Positions 23,828-31,381 of a stretch of 64,000 nt of DNA are shown here, in pieces; positions within the stretch are counted from its first letter, which is position 1; every line of letters starts with the position of its first letter. The notes below the pieces were generated by a model. The model ran no database searches, was not told where the DNA came from, and was given only the letters and a program-made list of their open reading frames with translations. This DNA is from SB15 sp964639245. Its GTDB lineage: Bacteria; Chloroflexota; Anaerolineae; Aggregatilineales; J027. The stretch lies in the NCBI GenBank assembly GCA_964639245.1, contig CAZXCU010000012.1, positions 99,481-163,480 of the forward strand. The letters are read 5' to 3'. The translations under genes were made by a program, and so were the position numbers.

Positions 23828-23857
23828 TTGACCCCGCCCCTACCGACTGGCTACAAT
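23828..23857 (+). promoter_or_regulatory. Promoter placing the transcription start at the glycosyltransferase ATG
   Basis: TTGACC (23828-23833), an 18-bp spacer and TACAAT (23852-23857) end 9 bp before the ATG at 23867. There is no ribosome binding site, so the transcript is predicted to be leaderless or nearly so. Confidence 0.5.
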
Positions 23858-23866
23858 GGCGTGTCT

Positions 23867-26770
23867 ATGAAAAAACTCCTTCTTTTCTGGCGACTCCCCC
23901 TGACGCTTGGCCTGTTGGCGCTGATTTTTCTGGTACAAGATGCCGCAACATGGACAGCCCCGTTTGGTTCCACCCAGTTCGACGGACAAAATTTCTACGG
24001 CAAATGGTACTGGACATATTTAGACGATTATTCCGATGTGTCCGTGTATCCCGCGCTACAAGGCTGGTACTGGATTCCTGAGGAGGAAGCAGGCGAACAT
24101 ACATGGCGGGTAGTCGGGAATGGTGCTGTCACCCTTTACCTGAATAACGAGAAAATTTTTGAAGGCCAAGCCAAGTCGGGCGAAATTTTAAAAGCCGATG
24201 TTCCGGTGATGCTCCACGCGGGGGGCAATGCGTATCGCTTAGAACTCATCCCCCACCCCGTCAATGGCATCAATCGTTTTGTGCTGGCGCTCCAAGAACC
24301 CCATCCCGTGTTCGGCTGGCAGTACCTGCGCCAATCGCGCCTCTACCCTAACGAACCGGGCAGTGACCCCAGCGTCAAAAACACCCCCGAACAGGATCAA
24401 ACACGGGTGCAACGGGCAGTCTGGGCGGAACGGATTTTGCTGGTGTGTTTGGTGTGGTGGGTCGGCATCGTGGGCTTCCGGCTGCGACCTTTTATGATAA
24501 AATATTGGCGGGTGGTGCAGTTTTACGCGGCGACTTTTTTCCTTGCGCTCATTCCGCGTGTCATCGTCGTGTTAGACCGTGCCGCCCGTGACCCGGAATT
24601 TTATCGCCTGCTGCCCGGCACCGATAATTATATTTATCTTGGGCGGGCGGTGCTGTCCGGCGGGTATACCATCGCGGGAACCTTGTGGGGGCCGGGCAAT
24701 ATTTTATGGATGACCCAGTTTCAGCGCTGGTTCGGGCCGGATTTGCTGCCGATTCACCTGACCAACGCCATCCTTGGTGCGCTGGCCTGTCCCCTCTTGG
24801 TCGATGTTGCCCGCCGCATTTATGGCTGGCGCACCGCCAAACTCACCGCGATTCTGGCTGCGCTCTATCCCCCGTTGATTGTGTGGCAGGGCAGTTCATT
24901 TGTCGAAGCGCTGGGAACCACCGTCCTTTTTGTCCTGTTGTGGTTTTTAGTGGTCTACCTTGAGGCTTGCCTCCCCTCCCTGTCTACGGGGAGGGGCAAA
25001 GGGGGTGGGGTTTATGCCGTTGGCTTGGGACTCACGCTCGGATTGTCTGCCCTCTTCCGCCCGACTCCCTTAATTTTGTCGCTCATTCTGCCGCTTGTGC
25101 TGCTGATTCTGACCCGTTCGCTTAAACTCACCCTCTGGCGAACCTTGCCTGTGGCGCTGGTCACGATAGCCACCATTTACCCGATGACTCACGCCAATTA
25201 TGTGTATGGCACACGCGCCTTCATTTCCGCGAACGGGCCGCAAACCTTTCATATTGGCAACAATGAAACCTCTGCCGGGGATGAGTCTTTTTCTGTCACT
25301 TATAATTCAGTCAAAGCACGCGGGGTTGACCGGACAGAGGCGATTCTCGATGGCTTCCGGGACAGTCCGCAACGCGCCGTTGAACTCATGCTCCGTAAAC
25401 TTGGCTTGACCTTCCGCACCTATGAAGACGGTCATTTGCTGGATATGAACCGCAGTGGACGCACCGCATCGCCTTTTTTGGGCGCATTGTATCACCGCCA
25501 ACTTTTCAATTTTTCGGTGATGGCGTTTCTGGGCTTGGTGGGCTTTTTGCTCACCGATTACCGCCACAGACCCCTAGCATGGATGCTGCCCCTGTTTGTG
25601 CTGTTGTTCGCGCTGGCAACCGCCCTTGTGGAGGCCATCACACGGTTACGTTTGCCCCTCGTGCTGCCCTTGATGATGAGTGGTGGATACGCGCTGGTCA
25701 ATCTAGGGGAACTTGTCCGTTCTACCCCCATCAAAGGAGAGGGGCTTTTTCGCTCCCCCACCCTCGCCACTGGTGGGAGATGGAGGATGAGAGGCAAAAA
25801 TCTCCTCTTGGCCTCGCTTGCCGCGCTGATTTTCCTGCTCACGATGAATCTCTTTGAAAACCACCTGCCCCGCCCACGTTATTTTGCTGCCGATGCCCTG
25901 CCAGAAAACACCGTCCCGATGAACGTTACCTTTGATGATGCGGTGCGGCTCATCGGGTATCAGGAAATTGAGCATCAAGCCTATTCGGATGGAGTGCTGG
26001 CGGGAAGGCTTTATTTTGCGCGGGTGGGCGAAGTCGAGAAAAAATATACAGTCAGTGTGCTGGCGCTCATGCCGGACGGACAAATCATCTTCGCGGGCGA
26101 TTTTCCGATGGGCTATACAGGCTATCCCCGCATTGAATCCGCCGATTGGCCTGAAAATCGTGGTTTGCGGGATGAATATTTTATCGAATTACCCGTCTAC
26201 ACGAATGAGGTCACAGGGGCAATTGCGTTAGGCGTGCGGGTTTATTCCGATTCCGGCACGGCCAGTGTCACCGGACAGGGCAACATTCGCTCCGATGGTC
26301 TGGTGATTCTCAAACATTTTGGCATCGTCGCGCCGTCAGATGCCGATTTGGACAATGCAACTCCTCGCGCTGTCCAAGTCGGTGAGATTTTTGAACTGGT
26401 GGGCAGCCAATTTCCTGCCCAAGCCCGCGCAGGCGAAGAAATTCAAATTTCGGTTCTCTGGCGCGGCCTCCAACCCACCTACGACACCCACCAGCGCTTT
26501 TTAATTTTGCGCGATTCAGCAGGGACGATTGTTCATCAGCAGGACGACGCACTCATAGGCGGGCATTTTCCCAGCAATGCGCTGCTCCCCGACCAGCAGA
26601 TTCGCGCTGACATGCCCTTTTCCCTGCCGGACACGCTCACGGCGGGAACATACACGCTGGCAATCGGGGTGTATACATGGCCGGATGTGGTGCGCCTCCC
26701 CGCATATGAAAATGGCGCACGCCTAGCAGAAGATACTATAATCTTAGGGGAAATCGAGGTGAAACCATGA
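23867..26770 (+). CDS. Large membrane glycosyltransferase (GT39/PMT-2-like)
   Basis: 967 residues from ATG 23867 (MKKLLLFWRLPLTLG); the 13 codons upstream fall inside the promoter. A TM anchor is followed by an extracytoplasmic beta-sandwich (about residues 40-155) that reads like a PA14-type domain (YWTYLDDYSDVSVYPALQGWYW). A GT-C membrane core follows, with LDRAARDPEFYRLLPGTDNYIYL as the acidic first loop and about 10 TMs. The C-terminal extracytoplasmic region (about 690-967) has two similar beta domains (ISVLWRGLQPTYDTHQRFLI and VGVYTWPDVVRLPAYENG). It likely transfers a sugar from a polyprenyl carrier to a surface acceptor. Two short G/C-rich repeats are read in frame in it (24970-25010 and 25723-25783). 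The next gene overlaps by 4 bp (ATGA). Confidence 0.82.
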   Translation: MKKLLLFWRLPLTLGLLALIFLVQDAATWTAPFGSTQFDGQNFYGKWYWTYLDDYSDVSVYPALQGWYWIPEEEAGEHTWRVVGNGAVTLYLNNEKIFEGQAKSGEILKADVPVMLHAGGNAYRLELIPHPVNGINRFVLALQEPHPVFGWQYLRQSRLYPNEPGSDPSVKNTPEQDQTRVQRAVWAERILLVCLVWWVGIVGFRLRPFMIKYWRVVQFYAATFFLALIPRVIVVLDRAARDPEFYRLLPGTDNYIYLGRAVLSGGYTIAGTLWGPGNILWMTQFQRWFGPDLLPIHLTNAILGALACPLLVDVARRIYGWRTAKLTAILAALYPPLIVWQGSSFVEALGTTVLFVLLWFLVVYLEACLPSLSTGRGKGGGVYAVGLGLTLGLSALFRPTPLILSLILPLVLLILTRSLKLTLWRTLPVALVTIATIYPMTHANYVYGTRAFISANGPQTFHIGNNETSAGDESFSVTYNSVKARGVDRTEAILDGFRDSPQRAVELMLRKLGLTFRTYEDGHLLDMNRSGRTASPFLGALYHRQLFNFSVMAFLGLVGFLLTDYRHRPLAWMLPLFVLLFALATALVEAITRLRLPLVLPLMMSGGYALVNLGELVRSTPIKGEGLFRSPTLATGGRWRMRGKNLLLASLAALIFLLTMNLFENHLPRPRYFAADALPENTVPMNVTFDDAVRLIGYQEIEHQAYSDGVLAGRLYFARVGEVEKKYTVSVLALMPDGQIIFAGDFPMGYTGYPRIESADWPENRGLRDEYFIELPVYTNEVTGAIALGVRVYSDSGTASVTGQGNIRSDGLVILKHFGIVAPSDADLDNATPRAVQVGEIFELVGSQFPAQARAGEEIQISVLWRGLQPTYDTHQRFLILRDSAGTIVHQQDDALIGGHFPSNALLPDQQIRADMPFSLPDTLTAGTYTLAIGVYTWPDVVRLPAYENGARLAEDTIILGEIEVKP
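24970..25010. repeat. CCCTCCC-GGGAGGGG repeat inside a coding region
   Basis: CTCCCCTCCCTGTCTACGGG and GAGGGGCAAAGGGGGTGGGG form a palindromic G/C-rich unit read in frame as LPSLSTGRGKGGG, in a loop between TM helices of the glycosyltransferase. Related units occur at 25723-25783, 41168-41262 and 60061-60100. Confidence 0.7.
25723..25783. repeat. CCCTCTCC-type repeat inside a coding region
   Basis: TACCCCCATCAAAGGAGAGG, then CGCTCCCCCACCCTCGCCAC and TGGTGGGAGATGGAGG, form an interspersed repeat read in frame as a Gly/Pro/Arg-rich loop (STPIKGEGLFRSP, ATGGRWRMRG). The reverse complement of 41174-41262 shows the same order of blocks. Confidence 0.7.
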
Positions 26771-27126
26771 CCCATCCCCTGTTTGAAGAGATTGTCGATG
26801 AACTCATCATCACCGAACACGCCACCCGCAGTCAGATGATGGGACACCCGACTCTGATGGCAAATCAATATATGTTCGTGTGTTTCATTGAAAATGGCAT
26901 GATGTTCCGTCTTCAGGCAGGCAGTGACGTTCATGCCCGTGCGATGGCCTTAGCGGGCGCACATTTATTCGACCCGTCCAACCGTGGCAGTGGCATGAAA
27001 GAATGGGTGGTGATTCCCGCCCAACACGCCGACCAGTGGCGCGAATGGGCGCGGGCAGCCCTTGCCTATGTGCGTTCGCTCCCACCCAAAAAACCCGGCA
27101 ACTCCAAAAGGAAAAAAACGGAATGA
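26767..27126 (+). CDS. TfoX N-terminal-domain-like small protein
   Basis: 119 residues; the ATG overlaps the glycosyltransferase stop (ATGA), so it is translationally coupled. The sequence GHPTLMANQYMFVCFIENGM, the following FRLQAG and the late GSGMKEWVVIPAQHADQW match the order of conserved blocks in TfoX N-terminal domain proteins (metal- or nucleic-acid-linked, function mostly unknown). The C-terminal KKPGNSKRKKTE is basic. Its 3' 57 bp are repeated at 29135-29191. A decayed gene starts within its stop codon (27123). Confidence 0.6.
   Translation: MTHPLFEEIVDELIITEHATRSQMMGHPTLMANQYMFVCFIENGMMFRLQAGSDVHARAMALAGAHLFDPSNRGSGMKEWVVIPAQHADQWREWARAALAYVRSLPPKKPGNSKRKKTE
27060..27116 (+). repeat. 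57-bp direct repeat, left copy
   Basis: The last part of the TfoX-like gene, from CCTTGCCTATGTGCGTTCGC to CCAAAAGGAAAAA, recurs at 29135-29191 with two mismatches. The copies flank about 2 kb holding a VOC remnant and the PD40/FISUMP gene. Confidence 0.85.
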
Positions 27127-27287
27127 CCACGTTAAGTTTGCTGGTTTTACGAACCTCTCAACGAGAGAAAACCTTACGATTCTATCAAAAAATAACCGTC
27201 GGTTAGGTTTTAGAATTTGTCGGACGGCATAAATGCCGTCCCTACGAATTTGCTAGGGTGGATTTCCCGTTGGGAATATTTTGCTGA
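27123..27287 (+). pseudogene. Decayed VOC/glyoxalase-family gene start
   Basis: From the ATG overlapping the preceding stop, MTTLSLLVLRTSQREKTLRF reads like the first strand and helix of a VOC-fold protein (typically followed by FYQxLGLxFVEEKHG). An in-frame TAG at 27204-27206 stops it after 27 codons; reading on gives VLEFVGRHK and then a palindromic repeat (27222-27245). The remaining ~90 residues of a normal VOC protein are absent. Confidence 0.6.
27222..27245. repeat. GGACGG-CCGTCC-CTAC palindromic repeat
   Basis: GGACGGCATAAATGCCGTCC followed by CTAC is a perfect dyad. It belongs to the same family as the in-gene units at 42909-42966 and 43099-43140, and it interrupts the VOC remnant. 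Confidence 0.8.
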
Positions 27288-27354
27288 TTCCTGTCTCTAT
27301 GATATGATTTTGTTTGGGAGCAGCCCTCAAGAACTATCTTTATTAATATAACAT

Positions 27355-29007
27355 ATGAAAGACTTTCGAATGAAGCATCAACGAATTTATCTCACGCTGG
27401 GCATAGCCGCATTATTTTTGCTTGCCATGCCACTGACGCTCCATGGACAAGAACCACAACCCGCGACAGACTCGATTATCCTTGGCGCAAGTATTCCCAC
27501 ATCGCCTGATGTAGGACCCAATCCCGAAGTTTTTCGGGTGAATGTCGATGGAAGTGGCTTTCAAAATCTCACCAACAATCCAAGTATAGATGACTGCCCT
27601 GTGCTATCACCGGATGGAACGCAGATTGCTTTCCAGAGTAGGCGAGATCTTGCACAACAAATCTATATAATGGATGTGAATGGTCAGAATCTCAGAGCAT
27701 TCGACCAACCTGTATCCGATGCGATCCTGACCTGCCCGGCTTTCTCCCCCGATGGAACGCGGATTGTCTACGGAGTGAGTGGCCCTGGCAACAGAGACTC
27801 GATGGTACTTGTCAATGTCGGTGATGGCAGTCAACTCAACCTCACCAGCAACTTAACCATTGCCGATGAAACCGGCATCCAATTTCTATACCCTACTTTC
27901 TTGCCGGATGGTAGCCGTATTGCCTTTATCAGCAATTATGAAGATGGCTTTGTAACTCAAATTTACAGCATCGACATCACTGGAAATGGTGTACAGAAAA
28001 TTGGTAATGCTAGCGGCCCTCTTACCCTAGCTGCTGCGCCCAATGGACAGCTTGTGTTCGAGACAAGCAATCTTGATGGTACGCTTTCGTTTACCATCAT
28101 GAACGGAACAACAGGGGCGGAGACTACGACAATCAATGGTAAATACCCTGTATTCTCGCCGGATGGCAATTGGCTGGCGTATGTGGCGTATGGAACCGGC
28201 GAAGTCACCCTACTGAATCTTACGAACAGCAACACATCGGTGTTCCCCAATACCTCTGGCAGCACCCCACTGGCTTTTTCACCGGATAGCGCCCAACTCT
28301 TTTTTGCAAGTGCAACGAATACCTTGCAGATTATAAACATTGATGGCACAAACGAGCGTACTCTACCAGTAACCGAGCCATTTATCCGTATCGACTACGC
28401 GGACTGGGCTTCGTCAGGCACCAACACGGCGGCTGGCAGCACAGCTACGGCAACATCTGCACCCGTTGTCACCATTGGCGAACAGACTTGGTACGCCGAG
28501 AACCTGAGTTCAACAACCTGCGTAGATGGAACTCCCATTCCCTATGTCAGCGACCCCAACGAATGGCTCAACCAAACGGGTCCGGCTTATACATGGAGCA
28601 GCAACATAGGTGAAGATCCACAAGCCCGTCAGGTCTATGGTGCTTTGTACAATTCCTATGCTGTTCAACAACCCTGCCTCTGCCCACAAGGGTGGCGTAT
28701 TCCCACGCAACAGGATTTCCAAACGCTGCTCAATACCCTTAATCCTGATGCCCACCTCAAACTCCGTGACCCCAATTTTTGGGCGGATGGAAACGGTGGT
28801 GTTGTGGCGAGCGGTTTTAATGCCCGCCCCGGTGGTGGTCAAAACGGCGATGTGGCAGGCTCGTATACTTTTGGTGAACAGGCCTATTTGTGGAGTAGCG
28901 GAGTCAATGATCAAACGGCAATATTACTCTGGATAAAACCTGATACGGCTGAGTTCGCTGGTGCAGGACTTCGTTATGGATTTTCGGTACGCTGCATCCA
29001 GGAATGA
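27355..29007 (+). CDS. Secreted PD40 beta-propeller fused to FISUMP domain
   Basis: 550 residues; a start five codons later (MKHQRIYLTLG) is also plausible. Signal peptide about residues 6-30 (LTLGIAALFLLAMPLTLHG). Residues about 55-350 hold at least five TolB/PD40-type blades with the signature (L/F)SPDGT(Q/R)I(A/V)(F/Y), e.g. LSPDGTQIAFQSRRD, FSPDGTRIVYGVSG, FLPDGSRIAFIS and FSPDGNWLAYVA. After a Ser/Thr/Ala linker, residues about 375-550 form a FISUMP-like domain ('Fibrobacter succinogenes major paralogous domain'): IGEQTWYAENL, LCPQGWRIPTQQDF, VASGFNARPGG, YLWSSG and GFSVRC at the end. This pairing is likely cell-surface, possibly for binding a polymer. The region lies between 57-bp direct repeats. 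Confidence 0.85.
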   Translation: MKDFRMKHQRIYLTLGIAALFLLAMPLTLHGQEPQPATDSIILGASIPTSPDVGPNPEVFRVNVDGSGFQNLTNNPSIDDCPVLSPDGTQIAFQSRRDLAQQIYIMDVNGQNLRAFDQPVSDAILTCPAFSPDGTRIVYGVSGPGNRDSMVLVNVGDGSQLNLTSNLTIADETGIQFLYPTFLPDGSRIAFISNYEDGFVTQIYSIDITGNGVQKIGNASGPLTLAAAPNGQLVFETSNLDGTLSFTIMNGTTGAETTTINGKYPVFSPDGNWLAYVAYGTGEVTLLNLTNSNTSVFPNTSGSTPLAFSPDSAQLFFASATNTLQIINIDGTNERTLPVTEPFIRIDYADWASSGTNTAAGSTATATSAPVVTIGEQTWYAENLSSTTCVDGTPIPYVSDPNEWLNQTGPAYTWSSNIGEDPQARQVYGALYNSYAVQQPCLCPQGWRIPTQQDFQTLLNTLNPDAHLKLRDPNFWADGNGGVVASGFNARPGGGQNGDVAGSYTFGEQAYLWSSGVNDQTAILLWIKPDTAEFAGAGLRYGFSVRCIQE

Positions 29008-29065
29008 TCTAACACGAGCTGAGTTTATGCTCAGTTAAATAAAGCAACGCAATCACGCTACACGG

Positions 29066-29090
29066 AGGTGACGCTACGCTAGTGTCACCT
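29066..29090 (+). terminator. Weak terminator after the FISUMP gene
   Basis: AGGTGAC (29066-29072) pairs with GTCACCT (29084-29090) around an 11-base loop, 60 bp after the stop. Only a short T-rich stretch follows. Confidence 0.4.
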
Positions 29091-29134
29091 TCACTATTTT
29101 ATATCCTTGATCCGAAAACCTATAGTTGATCATG

Positions 29135-29191
29135 CCTTGCCTATGTGCGTTCGCTCCCACCCAAAAAACCAAGCAACTCCAAAAGGAAAAA
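29135..29191 (+). repeat. 57-bp direct repeat, right copy
   Basis: Second copy of 27060-27116, now next to the Uma2 stop codon and outside any gene. Its presence suggests that the intervening 2 kb arrived by insertion or unequal recombination. Confidence 0.85.
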
Positions 29192-29194
29192 CCC

Positions 29195-29749
29195 TTAAGC
29201 AATATCGAAAATTTCACTGAGCGACAGTTTAAAATCAGGCAAAACGTCTCCACCACTGAGTGATTCATCCCCCGTATAAAGTTCGCTGTCGCTGTCTTTG
29301 CGAAAAACTTCCACCAATTTTTTCTCTGGATAAACCAACCAGACCATTTTGGAGCCGTTTTGCAAATAATAGTAGGCTTTTTCGCGCAACCCACTGTAGG
29401 TATCATTCGGGGATTTCACCTCAACAGCTAAATCAGGCATTCCCTGTACCCCGCCCTGCGTGACGATTGGACGGTCTGTGTCGCTGCTAAAAGACACATC
29501 CGGCAGGAGGTCGTTATAATTGTCACCCGGTGTTTGATGCCGAATTTCTACCCCTACCCGCCCTAATTTGTTTTGTTTGACATGCTGCCACAACAGCGCA
29601 TGAATATTGCCCACGATTAAGCCATGTTCCTCAGTTGGCATTTTCTCCACAATCATTCCATTGACCAGTTCAAACAAACGGTCTGGATGGTCAAGCGTAA
29701 ATTTTTCAAAGGAGTCGAGGGTGTCAAGCGGTGTTTGAAGGGTCGTCAT
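29195..29749 (-). CDS. Uma2-family (DUF820) putative nuclease
   Basis: 184 residues with the Uma2 fold motifs: FELVNGMIVEKMPTEEHG near residue 27, LLPDVSF (catalytic-type Asp) near residue 80, MPDLAVEVKSPND near residue 107 (E-x-K), and KAYYYLQNGSKMVWLVYPEKK. Uma2 proteins are PD-(D/E)xK nuclease relatives of unknown cell role that are expanded in Cyanobacteria and Chloroflexota. The start is 4 bp after the stop of the DUF433 gene, making it the third gene of a toxin-antitoxin-like run. Confidence 0.9.
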   Translation of the reverse strand: MTTLQTPLDTLDSFEKFTLDHPDRLFELVNGMIVEKMPTEEHGLIVGNIHALLWQHVKQNKLGRVGVEIRHQTPGDNYNDLLPDVSFSSDTDRPIVTQGGVQGMPDLAVEVKSPNDTYSGLREKAYYYLQNGSKMVWLVYPEKKLVEVFRKDSDSELYTGDESLSGGDVLPDFKLSLSEIFDIA

Positions 29750-29753
29750 GGTT

Positions 29754-30083
29754 TTATTTTGCCGAGCTTATTTCTTTGTCTTGGTGTTGTGCTTCGATTT
29801 TAGCCTTAAACTGCTCAAAGGACTCGCCCATTGCTTGCGCTTTTTCGCTCCCCCTTCGCATCCAAGCATCAATTTCTGATTGGTGGTCGTAATAATATGA
29901 CCAAGCGGCATAAACTTGGGCAGGTGTCACAGGATAATTTTCACAAATTTTTTCCATTGACCATTCAGGGTCATTGATGAGCGTAGACAGAAAAGCAACG
30001 GTCAATCCGCCCGTACCAGCAACGTAAGGTGTTCCTGTCGATTCTTTGCGGGCGATATGATTGATAGGATCAATGTTTGTCAT
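29754..30083 (-). CDS. DUF433-family antitoxin
   Basis: 109 residues. The DUF433 pattern is present (HIARKESTGTPYVAGTGGLTVAFLSTLINDPEWSMEKICENYP-type order, ending VTPAQVYAAWSYYYDHQSEID). It is a small helix-turn-helix protein usually partnered with a DUF5615 PIN-like toxin, the gene 17 bp upstream on the same strand. The acidic C-terminal extension SEKAQAMGESFEQFKAKI probably neutralises the toxin. Confidence 0.85.
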   Translation of the reverse strand: MTNIDPINHIARKESTGTPYVAGTGGLTVAFLSTLINDPEWSMEKICENYPVTPAQVYAAWSYYYDHQSEIDAWMRRGSEKAQAMGESFEQFKAKIEAQHQDKEISSAK

Positions 30084-30100
30084 CGTAGTCCCTCCTTTGT

Positions 30101-30487
30101 CTAATGATATTTTATCTGATTATAAAAATCATCGATATATTTCCCGGCGCCAGCAAGAACAGCTTCATGGTAATAAAAAATCGTTTTGATGACATGCCCA
30201 ATATTGCCACAATGACCTGTACGAGTATCAAAATAAAGGATTCCACTATGCTCCTCACCACGCTCCTGAAACGCGGTGTTAAAATCCAAAAAATCACTAT
30301 CACATGTTACCATGATACATTGATGCTGAATCGCGTAAGAAAACAGCACTTCATCTTTTTCATCTTGTTTGAATCCACGCTCTAAGGAACGAAAGATATT
30401 GACACCGCGTTTCCGCAGTTGCTTAATGGCTTCTGCGGAAACATGAACATCAGCAAAGAATTGAAGGGGTTTAATTTCGTCGGACAT
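30101..30487 (-). CDS. DUF5615 PIN-like toxin
   Basis: 128 residues starting FFADVHVSAEAIKQLRKRG, the first acidic residue and helix of the DUF5615 fold. VTCDSDFLDFNTAF carries the second acidic cluster of PIN-like nucleases, and GILYFDTRTGHCG a further family strand. Partner of the DUF433 antitoxin just downstream. The toxin is encoded first, in contrast to the usual VapBC order. It starts 1 bp after the DedA stop, so four genes on this strand run almost without gaps. Confidence 0.85.
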   Translation of the reverse strand: MSDEIKPLQFFADVHVSAEAIKQLRKRGVNIFRSLERGFKQDEKDEVLFSYAIQHQCIMVTCDSDFLDFNTAFQERGEEHSGILYFDTRTGHCGNIGHVIKTIFYYHEAVLAGAGKYIDDFYNQIKYH

Positions 30488-31156
30488 TTATTCGCTGGCG
30501 GGTTGTTCGCTGTTTTGACGCGAACGCGAACGGAGGAAATTCCGCCCCCAAACGACCACCACGCCCACCCCGATAATCGCAAACACGACAATCGTGACTT
30601 TTTGATACTGCTCCACCACGCCGATGACATCTTCCCAGTTATCACCGAGAACACGCCCCGCATAGGCCAGAATCCCCGTCCAGATGGACGCGCCCAATGT
30701 GGTAAACAACAAAAATTTGGGCATGGGCATTTTGTCTGCGCCCGCCGGAATGGAAATAATACTGCGGATAATCGGAATCAAGCGCCCGACGAAAATGATG
30801 ATTTCGCCATATTTATCAAAATAATGCAGCGCACGGTCATAGTCTTTTTCGGAAATCGCAATCAACCGTCCGTAGCGGTTCAAAAAGCGCCGCACCACCG
30901 TATCACTCGCCCACCAGCCCAGATAATACAGCACCACCGCGCCCAACACCGAGCCAATCGTGCCAGCAATCCACACGCCAAAGAAATTCAATTCGCCCCC
31001 GTCCGCCGTCAAAAATCCGGCAAACGGCATCACCAATTCCGATGGAATCGGCGGAAAGACATTTTCGAGGAACATCACCAGCGCGATGCCCGGATAGCCC
31101 AACGTTTCGATGATATTTTCGATGGTTTCCGCTAAGTTCGAGAGTAAATCACCCAT
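30488..31156 (-). CDS. DedA-family (VTT domain) membrane protein
   Basis: 222 residues from ATG 31156 (MGDLLSNLAETIENIIETLG). The DedA signature is clear: ALVMFLENVFPPIPSELVMP, GSVLGAVVLYYLGWWA, and VGRLIPIIRSIISIPAGADKMP with the conserved FxGR-type arginine region and Gly-Ala. About four TM helices. DedA proteins are thought to be proton-coupled phospholipid flippases/transporters of undecaprenyl phosphate or similar lipids. No good ribosome binding site is seen at this start; the longer frame upstream has no coding character. Confidence 0.93.
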   Translation of the reverse strand: MGDLLSNLAETIENIIETLGYPGIALVMFLENVFPPIPSELVMPFAGFLTADGGELNFFGVWIAGTIGSVLGAVVLYYLGWWASDTVVRRFLNRYGRLIAISEKDYDRALHYFDKYGEIIIFVGRLIPIIRSIISIPAGADKMPMPKFLLFTTLGASIWTGILAYAGRVLGDNWEDVIGVVEQYQKVTIVVFAIIGVGVVVVWGRNFLRSRSRQNSEQPASE

Positions 31157-31303
31157 GCAAAAGGAGTCCCTGTTCAAAATCGCCCTAAGTATACACGGCT
31201 TGGTCAAGAGAGTCCGTGAACTTTGCCCCAAATTTCCCGCGTGGGTCAATGTTCAGCCTTGCATCATGCAAGCGGTGGCTTAACAGATTATGGAAGTGTA
31301 GCC

Positions 31304-31328
31304 GCAGCAGTATAATAACGACCATCGG
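31304..31328 (+). promoter_or_regulatory. Shared 25-bp promoter-like box, copy 1
   Basis: GCAGCAG-TATAAT-AACGACC and then ATCGGT recur without change at 32416-32440. Each copy contains a TATAAT box and lies upstream of an AT-rich secreted protein gene (31382 and 32565). Confidence 0.55.
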
Positions 31329-31381
31329 TAGTGGATGCCTTTAATTTTTTCCGATAATACTTGGATGTGTGGAAAGATAAA

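Larger units (their letters stand above)
23423..23866. other. Gene-free stretch between divergent genes, with a palindromic repeat
   Basis: The 444 bp hold the promoter region of the DUF11/GT-C pair on the reverse strand, one repeat (23646-23710) and the promoter of the forward glycosyltransferase (23828-23857). I see no credible small gene; the short frames at 23489-23737 lack coding character. Confidence 0.5.

Noticed and set aside
24970..25010. G/C-rich repeat considered as a CRISPR-like unit
   Set aside because: Copies are far apart, inside genes, with no spacers and no cas genes.
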